Assembly (NCBI GenBank): GCA_034509425.1
Contig: JAVTVJ010001874.1
Coordinates: forward strand, 160,510-224,509
DNA from: Eopsaltria australis
Taxonomy: Eukaryota; Chordata; Aves; Passeriformes; Petroicidae
Length of the DNA: 64,000 nt
Direction: 5' to 3'
The translations under genes were made by a program, and so were the position numbers. The notes beneath the pieces are model-generated. The model did no database searches and was not told where the DNA came from. It saw only the letters and a program-made list of their open reading frames with translations. This document shows, piece after piece, positions 48,341 to 61,197 of this stretch (position 1 is the stretch's first letter; each line of letters starts with the position of its first letter).

Positions 48341-48832
48341 AGAATCATAGAATGGTTTGTGTTGGGAGGGACCTGTAAAGGTCATCTAATCCAAAGCCCT
48401 GCACTAAGCAGAGACATCTTCATCTGGATCAGGTTTCTCAAAGCCCTCTCCAGCTTGATATTGAATGTTTCCAGGTATGAGGCATCCACGTCTTTGGGTA
48501 AATTGTGGCAGTGTTTTGCCACTGGTGGTAAAAATTTTCTTTCTTACATCTAAGCTAAATCTACCCTCTTAGTTTAAAACCTCCCTCTTAGTTTAAAACC
48601 ATGACCCCTTGTCCTCTTGCTGTATGTGCTGATAATACTTCTGTCCCCACCTTTCTTATAAGCTTCTTTTGAGTATGGTAAGAGTTATAAGCTCTGCCCA
48701 GAGCCTTCTTTTCTCCAGGCTGACAAATCCCAACTTCTTCAGTTTTCCTCTTAGGAGGAACCCTCCAATCATCTATGTGGTCTCCTCTGGGCCCACTCCA
48801 ATATGTCCATGCTCTTCCCGTATTGGGGTGAT
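48341..48832 (-). mobile_element. CR1 LINE, about 490 bp (antisense)
   Basis: Starts at the CR1 terminus 'agaatcatagaatggtttgtgttgggagggacc' and continues through 'ctgcactaagcagagacatcttcatctggatcagg', 'ccaggtatgaggcatccac', 'ccccttgtcctcttgctgt', 'ttctccaggctgacaaatccc' and 'tctcctctgggcccactccaatatgtcca'. It contains a 19-bp tandem duplication at 48564-48601. Confidence 0.9.
48564..48601 (+). repeat. 19-bp tandem duplication inside the CR1
   Basis: CCCTCTTAGTTTAAAACCT is followed at once by a second copy differing only at the last base. Confidence 0.9.
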
Positions 48833-49488
48833 ACGTTGACAAATTGCATAAAATTAAGCTTTAGGGAGAACGATTGATTTAATTTGCAGTCTAATTTAAA
48901 GTAATATAGGAGGAATTCTTATGGCATTGTAATGTCCCTTTTCAGTATCAGTAGAACAAAAACAATATTTGTGTTACAACATAATTTTTATATTATGATA
49001 ATATTTTGTCTTAGATGCAATCTAATAAGATTTTAATGACTTAATTAGAGGTAGAACTTCATTATTTTGTAAAAGGAAAATATTTGAAATATTATTTTCT
49101 CCTAATGAACATTTTTGGTGTATTTCATACAGTTCAGAATAAAATAACTTCATCAACTCAGAAATTGTTGATGAAATGAAATTTGCTTCTTTTTCACACC
49201 TCTAGGTTATTTATTACACTATTCTTCATTCAACATCTGGTACTTATTTTCAGTTGAAACTTTCATTGTTGCAATGGTTGATTACTCATACCAATTATTG
49301 CTGTTCTTCTGGTTGTACTCTATTTGAAAGAATAGGCACAGCAAGCAAATGCATTATCTATCATGACATTTATTATGATTATTAATATGTGTAGGGAATA
49401 TATGCAAAGTATTATTCATATGGTAGTTAGACAGTTCCACACTCTTGATATTTGCTATCTTTGATATCAGGCTATAACATTTTCCCCA
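48833..49488. other. AT-rich unique sequence, no gene seen
   Basis: No recognisable repeat. Confidence 0.4.
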
Positions 49489-49592
49489 TTTTATATATTA
49501 GAGATAGAAGGAAATAATAATTAAAAATCTTGCCCAAGGTCAAGGAGAGGAAATGAGTTGGAGCAGGGATTCACAGTCTTCTGGCTCTAATT
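49489..49592 (-). mobile_element. MIR-like SINE relic (antisense)
   Basis: 'ttccccattttatatattagagatagaaggaaa', then 'aaatcttgcccaaggtcaaggagaggaaatgagttggagcagggattcacag' and 'cttctggctcta' follow the antisense MIR core (CCCCATTTTACAGATGAGGAAACTGAGG, CTTGCCCAAGGTCACACAG, GAGC.GGGATTCGAAC, GACTCC) in correct order and spacing. Confidence 0.65.
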
Positions 49593-52270
49593 GCTTCTGG
49601 TACAATATGTTTCATTGTATCATTGAGACCAAGCTGAACTAAGAGTGATAGATGAAAAAAATCCCAATGGTAGATATTTGACTGACTCCTGGAGCCATAT
49701 CACCAAAATGGATTGATTTTCACATCAACAGAATCAGTTTAGAAAACATTTGTCTGATATCCAGGAAGGCTGAATGCATCCATAAATACAGACTATCCAG
49801 TTCTCAGAGAAGTCAACAGGAGCTTTCCAAAAAATTATTTTGGTTTGGCAATTTGGTAGGTTTGTTTTCTCTGCAACCAAATTGAAGTTGTTGATCTGGG
49901 TGCAATGAAAGAGACTTGTCAGTATTGAAGATGAGGGAAAGACTGTGCAACCTGCAGTGGTTTTCTGAAGATCTTCTCATATTTTCATGGTAATCTGGGA
50001 TCCACATTACCACAATGAAAGCACAGTGGATTGATAGATTAATCTTGCCATTATACGTTAAATATTGTGCTGAAATAAGGAATACATGTAACCGGTGCCA
50101 AAAGAAGGGCATATAGCTCTCAGAGTGTAAGAACGACAAGTGCCTCCAGCATGTAATTAATTCCATACATTTTAGCCTCCTTTTTTGGTCATTTGACAGT
50201 GCTCTATCATTCTCCTCAGCCAAAGACTAAGACCAACTTAATAGGTTGAGTTAGGAGAAAAGGATCCTGCTCTACAGGTTAGTTCTGGAGCAGCTATGAA
50301 CAGGTCACCAGTGGTGAAAGAGAAGAGGACTTGGAGGTGGGTGAAATTAGGTTTAAGGGCAGTGAAATCAAAAAAGAGCAGATGTCTAACATATATAGAA
50401 CACACTTTGTGTAGTAAACTGGAATGTAACATGAGGATGCAAATGAGGAAGAAAGAGCAAGGTGTATAAGGATGTTAGAAAATATAAAAATAGCCCATTC
50501 CCCAAAGAGAAGGAATAATGAAGAAACCTCATTAATACAGCATGCATTTCTCCATTTGTGAACTTGGAAACTGATGGCCTGATCCAAATGTTCCTTTGCT
50601 TGAGCAAGATGTGTGGTATGGGATCCAGAGGGACAATGGAAGGGTGAACATGATGTTCATGAAAGGGGTGGGTGCTATTGTGTGTATGAAAATTATAACT
50701 GCTTTTTTGTAATGCTGAGACTTTTTTCTTTATTTCCTTGTCCTGTAATAAATAAATCTGAGCCAATAATACTTGTCTAGCTTTGCTATTAAGATTTCAT
50801 TTTTATTAATAATAAATTCTTGGCTTCATGTGTTCACTGCATTTCCCTTTAGCACATAACAAGATTTTAAGCATAATAAAAAGCTTAAAGTTTTAAAAGA
50901 CAAACAAGCTCCCATTTGACTAGCTTTCATAAAGCAGCTTCAAGAAACAGCTAGGACAAACAGAAATGTTTGTTTTTGTCTCATCTCATTTTTATTTCTT
51001 AGTGGAATTTGCTGCTAGAGAAAAAGAATTTCTGATCATCGTCAGTTACTCTGAAAAATATATTTTATTACTTTCAAAAAACCCCACTTAAATGAAGGGA
51101 ATTATAAAATCATTTTTACAGGAGTCTTTGGATAATAAATTGTCAAGTCTTAAATATCATCAGATTCTTTTATCTGAGTTTATCTTGTCGAGGTGGATCA
51201 GAATGCTGTAATCAATCACTCAGCCATAAAATGGCTTCATCATACATGTGTATTCTCTTCAAAATCAAGTTGTAACATTTACACATAATAACTTATTGGG
51301 TTGCAAGGTTAGTCCAAGCCTGTGTTCAATATTATCTGACATTTTATTGGCTACTACGCAAACTTTTGCCTAATACAGTCATTTTACTTAGAAATTTAAT
51401 TGAAAGGTTGCCTGCAACAAAGCACTTTTTTAATGTAGGAAGAGTAATGTAAAACTGCTTGATGCATGGGAGGAAGACAGGAGACAGTAAAATGTGGGAG
51501 AAAATGAAGAAGAAAAAGAAAATACTCATTCTAATGAGAAATGGAGTTTGAAGAGGAAGTTTCATAAGGATGAATTCATTCCCTAAGGGAGCTTAGTCTG
51601 CATTTGGTGCCTGGATCAGCACACCTTCCTAGATGAAAAGTATAAATCACACAGTTATGTGATGGATGATGTTTATTTAGAACAAGGCTTGTTAAAGAGG
51701 TGCTTAGCAGGGAACGGGCATCTTCTTTCCAAGAACGAGGTCTTGATGCTGGGGTTTAGAGAGTACAGAAAGGAAATCAGGAAGACCTGAGCTTGTAGGG
51801 GAAAACCCCAGCAGAGCATAAAAAAGGGCCGTCCTCAGTTTGTGAATACCTGGACTTTGTCAGAGGAATATGACAGATGCAAAGAGGCCTCTACTGGAGC
51901 TTTCAGGTAGGTGAGGGAGTTAGTTTAAATGTGAAACATACTTCAACTTATTTCACAGGAATGCAGCTTTACAAAAGGTGAAATAAAAGTCTGCTTAAAA
52001 AAATAATTGATGTGTGATTGATGTGTGGGATGATGAGCATGCAAGAGGTGACAATCAAAACAGAAATATAATATTAACCAAACCCTATGTTTTCTCAGGT
52101 AGGTGTGATTTTTTGTTTTTCCTCCCATATCTTAGAGGTCTATAACTCAGTTGAAGAAAAAATTTTAAAGCCTTATTTTAAGAAAGCTTTATTCTATCTA
52201 TTCACAGCTGTACTTCTAGCACAGAAAGGGAGTCACAGTCCCTTCCCAGTTCTGAAAAATAAAATTTAAT
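49593..52270. other. Unique sequence, no gene seen
   Basis: Minus-strand frames of 136 codons (49813-50223) and 126 codons (50386-50766) lack recognisable domains, and such lengths are expected once or twice by chance in a window of this size. Confidence 0.4.
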
Positions 52271-52347
52271 AACCAAAACAAAACAAAAGAAAACAAAAAC
52301 TATAAAAAAATTCGAACAAAAAAACACAAACAAAAAAAATCAAAAAC
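52271..52347 (+). repeat. A-rich low-complexity tract (CAAAA-type)
   Basis: About 77 bp of A with scattered C and G. Confidence 0.85.
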
Positions 52348-54980
52348 TTTTTTAACATTTACCTTATATTTTACATTGAATGAATATTAGATAGCATATT
52401 GAAGTATGCAATAGCAAAACATTTTGAAAAATAAACTAAAGAATGAATAAGCATGAAAAATATTGTTAAAGCTGCGATTGTGGCCCCTAAATTTATGTAT
52501 AAGCAGTTAACGTAGAATAGCAGTAAAATTGAAAAGCAAACAAACAAAGAACAACAAAGCTTCTAAAAGTGCTTTATCCTCATTACTGTTTAGTAGAAAC
52601 TTCCTGAATAATAATATTCCCTCAGGAGGTAACAATTTATAAAATAAAAATTCTTAAAAGATAAATGTTTATGACAGCTGTTGAATGTTGATAGAGCAGT
52701 GTTGGAATCTAAGACTGAATTCCATTTTAAAAAGTTGTCTTTGGTCTTTCTCTCTCTCCTTTTTCCCCATTGATTGGGGGAAAAAATGGAGATTGCCAGG
52801 ATCCCACTGTGCCTCTTTACATGGAAGGCAAGACAAAAACTTGGAAGCTATTGGATCTTCAGCTCCTGAATACCTTGACCCCTCCTCATCTGGCTACTTC
52901 TCGAAGTGGCTTCCCATTCTAAACGTGCAGCATAAGAGAAACAGAAAACTTGTGGAGCCTCTGTACAGCCACCCTCCCAGGAGCTTCCAGTGTTCATATC
53001 TTCAGGATGGCTCTTCTGGTGGGTTTCCTGAAGACCGTGACATTTTTTATTTTACACAAAGAGTTTGAAATGTGAGGTTCTCCTTCGGTTCATAACAAAG
53101 TCAGCTATTCTGAAATATCAAAGCCCTTTGTGAATTGGAATGACCTTTCCCTGGTTAGCTCCTGCCCTTTAGCAATGGGTGTTGCTGGTAGCTCAAAATT
53201 CACATACATGGCCACTTTTTGCAAAAAAAGGCTGTGAGGGGGCAAACTTTCTCCAAAAGGTCTTTAACTTAAAAAAGTCAACCCAAGGCATGAAAAAAAG
53301 AGAACCAGTTCTGCAGGCTATTCACCTCTTGGCCTCTTTACTGAAATTGCCAACAAGGAGAGGAGCTGCGATGAAGACTATTCATTTATCTCTGAAAATA
53401 ATGTTGAATATCTGTCACTGCTTTGGGAAATGATTGACCTGATAATGATAGGTTTTATATCAGCAGGTCCTCGAGTGCCATTCTCAAAGTCACTATATGG
53501 GGTTTGAAAATTGACTTCTTAATGGTGACAATCCTATGAAACAGAAAGGAATTGCATTGCAGATGAATTTTCTGATGCAAGTGTATTGTCTTTTCTCTAT
53601 CCAGATTGATGCCCATGCACTAAGTATGTTGCCCAGAGCAAAACTTAAGGGAATTACAGTGCAATGACATTACATTGAGCCACATACCTTTAATGTCATG
53701 CAATAATTTACTCTTAAACTTTTTCTTATGATGGTGAAATGGTTCTCACTTAAAAGAAAACCCCAAACATACTTACAAGACAGTTATATTTAAATTTATG
53801 GGTATATAGTTTAGCCTTAAGAAAAAAATATCTTCATTTGCCTCTTGTTTTTAAGGTTCATTACAGTTAAAGTTTCCTTCCAGAGAAGCATCTCACAAAG
53901 GTCAATAGAAACTATTGGGGATTAAAGATGGAATTTTCAAAAGTAATTACTGCTGGCCTAAGTCTGATCTCTCTGGTTTTAAAGAACTACCATTAACTTA
54001 GGTGTGAATAGAGGCAGTCAGATATCAGGAGCTTTTTGGAAACCATGTATGAGTGATGTGTCATTCAGTAGACAGTGAGAGTACAAGATCCTCAGAGTGG
54101 GTTTTCTCTCTCTTTCTTTTCTGCGAAGTGTGGATATTAATTTCTTAGAAACATATGAATGCTATCATACCAAACAAATACGCAAATATAGAGAGGAATA
54201 AAGCAGAGTGAATGAAATTGAATGGCTGGGCGAAAAGGGGTTAACAAGGACAAATATAGATAAAAGTAAACAAATACAAATCCAATGAGATATTGCCTTG
54301 GAAAATTGCTACCTAATTTATTTCCTCATTAGCATTTTTGAAACTTAACTAGGCCCAATTTCCCAGTAAACAAGAAAAATGAATTGCAGATCCCAACTCT
54401 GTTTATGTTCAATTTCTATGCTGTGTTTTGTTACCCCTGAATTAAAGAAAAAAATCTGTCTTGTTTGCTCTTGAATTAATATTATAATCAATGCAACTTT
54501 CCATGGTGTTTGCAGTTTGTCACTACTATTTATTAGATACAGTATGTTAACACCCAAAGAATAACCAGCAGAGGTATTCCGTTGTGATAGGCAAGACTGA
54601 GACACTACCCATTCCCATCTTTGCCTATTTAAATCATTCATTTTTAATGAGTAAAGCAGGGAATACTTTCAGGAATAGGAAAGAAGAATACACATAACAC
54701 ACAAGAAAATAATACTCTGATTTGTAGGCTTCAAATTATTCCTACAGTTTTGGGCAACTTTGAGAAACAGCTGCTTTTCAGCAATTTTCTAAGCAAATTG
54801 AGTATTTATGGTAAAAAAAAATTGCAGAATGATAAAGATTGGATTTTCAATCCATGCATTATGTTGGCAGTCGTGCAGTTGTCTTGTGAGCCAGGAAAAT
54901 GAATGGCTGCATCTTTATGCAACAGGATGAAAGAATCCACTCAGAAAACCTAACTGGAAAAGTCAGGCTGTGCTCTGCAC
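52348..54980. other. Unique sequence, no gene seen
   Basis: A 127-codon plus-strand frame at 52685-53068 is the longest non-repeat plus-strand frame of the central part. It lacks a recognisable domain. Confidence 0.4.
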
Positions 54981-55370
54981 ATAGAGTCATAGAATACCAA
55001 AACCACAGAATAGCTGGGGTTAGAGTGGATCTTAAAGACCATCTCTTTCCAGACAGGTTGCTCAGAGCCCCATCTCACCTGACCTTGAAGACTTCCAGGG
55101 ATGGGGCATCCACAGCTTCTCTGGGCAACCTGTGCCAGTGCCTCCCAAGGAAGGATTTCCTCCTAACATGTAAACTAAACCTCCTCTACTTCAGTCTGAA
55201 GCTGTTCCCCCTCAGCCTGCCAGTATACACCCTTGTAAAAAATTCCTCTCCTTTCTTGTAGGTTCTCTTGGAAGATGGAATGCTGTGATTAGGTCGCTCC
55301 AAAGCCTTTTCTATTCCAGGCTGAACAATCCCTATTCTCTCAGCCTTTCCTCATAACACATCCTGGTTTT
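54981..55370 (-). mobile_element. CR1 LINE, about 390 bp (antisense)
   Basis: From a terminus with 'catagagtcatagaat' and 'cacagaatagctggggttagag' through 'aggttgctcagagccccatctcacctgaccttgaagacttccagggatggggcatccacagcttctctgggcaacctgtgccagtgcct', 'ttcccc' and 'ttctattccaggctgaacaatccc', to 'ctctcagcctttcctcataac'. The overlapping 120-codon frame is a by-product. Confidence 0.9.
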
Positions 55371-58300
55371 TTTTCATATCAGTCACATACATTTTTTCCT
55401 TTATCTGGTTACTTCACTTACAGGTTATCAGATACAAACTGAAGTTTGTACGGTGAAGATGACCCTTCAACAGTTAGCACAGTATGTGAGTTGGAACCTG
55501 TTTTTAGACAGGTGCTGGAATCTATCATGCTTGCTTATGTTGTAGCTTTCAACCACAGTCCTGCATAGGTGACTGCATATGTGTACATCCAAATCAGTAA
55601 ATTACAGTAAATTTTCCAATTAAATAAGCTACATCAGCTTCTGATGCACAAAATCTGGTCTTTTCAGCATCAAATCTTTGGGCTGAGATTCAGCTATGCT
55701 GCAAAAAATTCTCAATATGTGACTGCTGTTCTCTAGTAGCTGTGGATGTTGTCTGGGGTAAGTGCCTTAGCGCCCAGTGTTTGACAGCGTGACACTGCTC
55801 TAGAGAGAAGGTTGGGTGTTAGGTTGGTCTGGACTTATGAGCATGTTTGTCTTGTTTGCTTTAGTCCAGTATATATATTCCCTCTCCTGTACAGCTAATC
55901 TGTTTCTCCTGTCATGATATATTCTTTCTCCAGTCCAATCCACTAGACTACACTTGCAATAGGCATTGCAGAAATATACTTATTGTAGGAAAAAAAAGTA
56001 AGATAAAAGTTTCATAATCTTTTGCTGAACTGTTGGACATTAAATGTAAAACAATTCATTTTCATGACAATGAGTTATACTAAATGTAAATGGAATTCCA
56101 TTCCAAACATTTCACAGCAAATATTTTTTATTTTGTTTTGATTTTGTTTTGGTTTGGTTTGGTTTTTTTCTGTTTATTTGGCAGAACACAGGCATTTATT
56201 CTCCCAAATATAGCAAGTCTGCTTACAAGCACTCAGCTCCTATATGATTCACTTAACACTGGCATTAGCCAGTCTAGAGACTTTCATCTAAACATGTAAA
56301 AGCACTGAAAAATATCAGGTAATGACTTATAATTGCTCCTTCTGATGGACTATAGATTTTGTATGATTAATTTCGTTCCTCCTTAGCAACCTCACATCTT
56401 TATTAGGACACTTTTGTTGCATTTTTTTTTTCAGGCCGCAAATTCTGTGGAATAGAAATGGTATCATTTGATTTATTTTTACATCATCTAACATAATGTG
56501 ATACTAAATATGTCTGCACATAATCAGAGCTGTATCAGTGTTAATAATAAATAATAAAATTCCTGTAAGATTATTATTCATCGCTCAGGTAAAGAAACAT
56601 TGAAATAAGTTAGTAGGCAGCTGCCCTAGGCTCCTATACAAATCAAGGGCAGAAACAACCTTCCAAACCAACGTAGATTAAGATTAAGATTCAGTTTCAA
56701 GGCATGACAAAAGTATGTGTTTCTGTAAAAACACAATTAAAATATCGACATCATCTGCCATGAGTAACCAAGGGTGAGTTTCACTGCAGACCACTCCAGC
56801 TGACTTAAAATTTAGCCACATAATTTTCCTGTGCCGCAAAGATAGAGAAATACCCACCTCCCAAAACAAATTCCTCCCAGCTCTCTCTGCTTGCTGACTC
56901 CAGAGGGAACCAAGACAGCTCAGAAATTCCAGGGCATCCATGGCTCAGCTCACTTGCATGCACTGACATCTGATGATCCAAGGCATCCAGGCTGGGCTGG
57001 TGGGCAGCTCTCAGGACCTTCCAGGTACCTCTTGTCCTGCAATATGAACCTCAGGATCCTTTCACAGAGAGAGCCAATGTATTCTGGTGAACAGTCAAGG
57101 TCTGTCTGAAGTAGGCATGGCACTTAATCAGAGGAATCCCTCTGAGGAGTCACACAATTTTAGCAACTGGAGCTCAGAAAACCAGCTCTTATGTAGACAC
57201 TTACCCTGCAGTTAACTAAAATTAGGTGAAACGAATCCCAAATTCATAATTTTTAAATAGCTGTAGTTATATTAAATGCAAATAAGCCACTGAGCAGGGA
57301 TCTGCAATAATTTCTGATCAAAGATTCCAGAGTTGGGCTGGAAGATGATGCCTGCTAAAGTTTGGGAACAGGCTATAAGAGGAAACTGGGGACCCCACAC
57401 AGGACTTAAAATGGTGATAGGCAGACACTTCCAACAGACTTGCCTCAAATCTATCTGAAGGAAGATATTTGGAGAGTATAAAACCTCAATGACAGCACTA
57501 GGATTATGTGAAGAGGACTGGTTGATATTTTGCATATTTTTGTCTCTTGTGAGAACTGTGTATCAGATTTCCACTTTGAAATGGTTTACTAATTGTAGAA
57601 AGGAACTCTTTGTACTCAAAAATCAGATATGTTCCTTGCACCAAAGAGCATAAGGCAGAGATCTAGATCAGGAAATACTTAAAGAGATTATTTTTAAAGA
57701 AGACTGAGAAAGACTGTCAGGCTGACAGGCCTTTGAATGTGTTCCATCCGTATGGAATAGAGCATTGAGCAGCAAAAAATATAATATACATACGCGAGAA
57801 AAAAAACAGACATAAGTAAATGACATAATGAGGAGCATTAAGAAGAGCCATAGTGCCATTCTGAATGCTAGACTGATGCAGTCAAATAAAGTGGGGAGGA
57901 AGACAACATTTGTGTGTGCATCAAGGAAGAAAGACTCTGCTTTAAGCCAGTTGCCTGTCAGCAAAAATATATTTTCAGTTAATACTGGAGGAATAAAATA
58001 AGTAAACATTGTTCACAAGCAATTGAAAAGGTTGGAAGTGGGTTTATTTTCTATTTTTTCCCTGTAAGCAAAATTAAGACAAAAATGTTCAGTATATACT
58101 TGCAGGTATGTGTTTCAGCAAATTGGAAGAAAAAAATTAAAAACAAACAAACAAACAATAAACATTTCTGGAAAAACAAAAATAAAATTGGAGGTAATTT
58201 TCACTCTATAAGATTTGTGGAGTTTTGTTTATGTTTTCAAATAAAACTTTCCTGGAGTTCCTAAGCACAAGAAATGGTGACTACCTGCAAATGACCCAGA

Positions 58301-61000
58301 TTTGTGATTTCAACAGAAAAAATGAGAACTCCTGACTTCCTCCTGTATTACTCTCTCTGACTGTGACTACCTTGAAAAGCAGGAATCTCTTTCAAGGAAG
58401 CCTTGAAAACGTCTTTCTTATGTAAAATCACTGGGACACTTTCTGACTTTAGTGTAATTATGACAATTGACATCATTGGAAGATTTGTCTAAACTGGTTC
58501 TGAAGTATTTTTGTGTGGTAATCCAAAGTTGTGACTGTCTTTCTTTGCATGTAAGGTTAAAGAGTTTTGTGCTAACAAGGATCACCACAGCCTCTGACAC
58601 CTAGTCCAAATCTGGAGAAGGAAACATTTGAATGCCTGGTCTACTGGAGACATCTGTTGCTGCTGTCCAACGTCAGTAAAGCAGCTGCCTGCAACTGCAA
58701 AACTAACTGAAGGCTCCCCTTAGGGTTACAGAGTAAATACACATTTATAGATGAACTTCTACAAATATTTCCAAGATGCAGAGAGCAGGAAACTTGCAGT
58801 AGGTACTACACTTGGCCCCATGTACTGCTGTGACTGCTGCTATACAGATTTTAAAAAGGCGAATGAGAAATGAAGTCATAAGAACAGACGTAGCAAAGAA
58901 AAAAAAAAGACATTTCACAAGCCTTAATTGCAGTTAAAAATATTTCTATCATTCCTGAGTGAAGAATTTCTGCATCACTAAGATATAATTTTAGTCATCT
59001 TATACCTACACTAACAGAACAGCAGTTCCTGACTATCTAAAGGTAGCAGAAGCCATGTTTTCCTAATCCTGGGCTTGTTTTTTTTCCCCAACAAATGCAG
59101 TTGAAATAATAACAAAGCAGCCTCATTCCACCTCTACAACCCAGCAGCAAATATAAATCCATCAGGGTGACAATAGGATTAAACTGTGGGCACTGCTTGC
59201 TTGTTAGTCTTCTCCCTTAAATAACTTCCATGTGAGATGGGAAATTAATGTTGGAATAAGTTCGTTCCTGTTGTGGGCCCAACAATAGAGCCAGCAATCC
59301 TCTTACCGTGGAGCATTACTTTTGCCTGTATGTCAGCTGGCTAAACTGTTCAGTCACCTTTTGTCTCCATAGGAGTACAATGTGCTTGTTGATTTGCCAA
59401 GTCCCAAATCCTATATTTAATACAATGCCTTGGTGTAATTTGAAAAATAAAAGTGTGACTCTCCCTGAATACCATTAAGAAAATTGAAGGGGAGGGAAGA
59501 AAAACAGGGGCACAAGCTCACATATAGATACTTTTCACATTCACACCCCAGACAACAACTTAAGCTGTGTCTTCAGGTGGAAGAAGGCATGGACAAAAGA
59601 AAATGTATTAATTGGACCACCTCAGGACCGGGTCTTAAGTTACCATGGCTCATCTTCCACTGCTTTTTTCTTTTTTTGTTGCAAGGCCATTTATTTGCTG
59701 CAGAATTACATCAGCTCTGAAGGCCAGCAGAGAAAGATAGAGACAAGCCTGCTCCTTTTCCTAACTAAGCAGATATTCCTACACCTAAACCCAGCTGTAT
59801 TGGGTTTTACTTGTTCCTAGCTGTTGCATCCAAGCCTGAGTATATCCAACATACTTAAGTCTATGACTAAAGACTATCTAGTCTAAGTCTTCATGAGGAA
59901 AAGGGCAATACCTACTGAGTAGTCTGGAGTTTCTGCCTACTCTCCTTTAGATGCCATAAGCTGGGCAGAGCATTTCAGAGCCAAAGTCAATGCCATTTAG
60001 AGCTGCTCAAAACAATGTTGTCACTGCCTGGTGAGGATAATTATATCTTTTAAAATGCCTAAAAAACTATTGCTTTCAAAAAAATTTCATGTAAGGAGGA
60101 AAACAAATGAAACAAGTGATGGTGAAAAACTACTGTAGCCAAAGCTTCTACATGGGATATTTCTTTTAAAATTTCAAAATAGCTTTAAAAATAATCATTG
60201 CTTTGGTGCATTAAAAAAATCATATATAGTTTTATTGTGAATTAAATGATCTGAATTTAGGATAGCAAAATATTTGGACTGAACTTCACCTCCCTCAATC
60301 TTTTTCCTCCAGGGAATTTTATTTTCAAGTAAGCTGTTTATTTATTTGTTCTTGAGAACTATTTTGTACTTTATGAATGAACAAATAAAAATCATTGATT
60401 TAGATTTTCCCATCATACTGGGAAGTCTGTGGGTTTTCTTTCCCCAGGTCTACCACCATCTCACCATTTTTCTGGAGGTAATTAATCTGTGCTCTCAGTT
60501 TGCCTTCCACAGAGCAAAAGTAATTCTCAGAACTGTCCCAGCACATCAAAAGGAGGAGGGAGAGCATTTTCAGCTGTAAAATTGCGGGGATTATTTGTGT
60601 TCCAATGCACTCCTTGAAAACCCAGTGCCCAGAACTGGGCACCATGGTTCTGCTAGTGCTCACATGGGTGGCAAAAGATCTCCTGAATTTACAGCAAGGA
60701 TGCAGAAAGAGACAGATGAGAAAAGAGCAGGACAGGTGGGCAAGAGAAAAGAATCATATTTCAGCTGGAAAATGGTGAGCTTTTGTTTCTGATTTCATGA
60801 CCAGTAGAGTTACACATCCTACAGACTCCTCTGAGTCCATCCCTTCAAGTCAGACCTCGTGGGGCAGGAGGGAATCTTGGGCTGTCTTTGCCCCATGCCA
60901 GAGGTAAATAATAGATGAGCACCATAATAAATTTACTTGAATGAGAGAAACAGATGCATGCAGTTTATTATACTGAGGGGATAAGGAATGCAAGCAGCAT
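55371..61000. other. AT-rich unique sequence, no gene seen
   Basis: A (CAAA)n run lies at 58141-58162. A possible weak antisense CR1-like phrase (CCCAGAACTGGGCACC...TGCTCACATG) occurs near 60620-60670 but is too short to call. No exon-like segment stands out. Confidence 0.4.
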
Positions 61001-61197
61001 TGTCATGGTTTAAGCACCCACTCGCTGCTGAATTGAGGTGAGAAGAAGGAAAGTGCTTGATCCTGTGCAATCCCTGCTCAGCAATAATGACAACATCTCT
61101 GTATGATCAACACTGTTTCAGCAAAAAAATTCAAAACAAAGTCCCATGGTAGATAACTGTGAAGGAAATTCACTCTACCCCAGATAAAACCAGCACA
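61001..61197 (-). mobile_element. Avian ERV LTR copy with a large internal deletion
   Basis: Same LTR family and orientation as 11391-12011. The left edge TGTCATGGTTTAAGCACC and the right edge TAAAACCAGCACA are the two ends of the element, and the 'gcaataatgacaacatctctgt', 'gatcaacactgtttcagcaaa' and 'ttcaaaacaaagtcccat' blocks correspond to 11900-11965. It is only 197 bp, so the middle (U3 promoter region and polyadenylation region of the longer copy) is missing. Confidence 0.75.

Noticed and set aside
49813..50766. Minus-strand frames of 136 and 126 codons
   Set aside because: No recognisable domain, no splice or promoter context; one or two such lengths are expected by chance in 64 kb of AT-rich DNA.
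52685..53068. 127-codon plus-strand frame
   Set aside because: No domain or homologue recognised; length compatible with chance. Coding-score analysis over aligned birds would settle it.
60600..60680. Antisense CR1-like phrase
   Set aside because: Only about 50 bp resemble CR1, without the flanking blocks.
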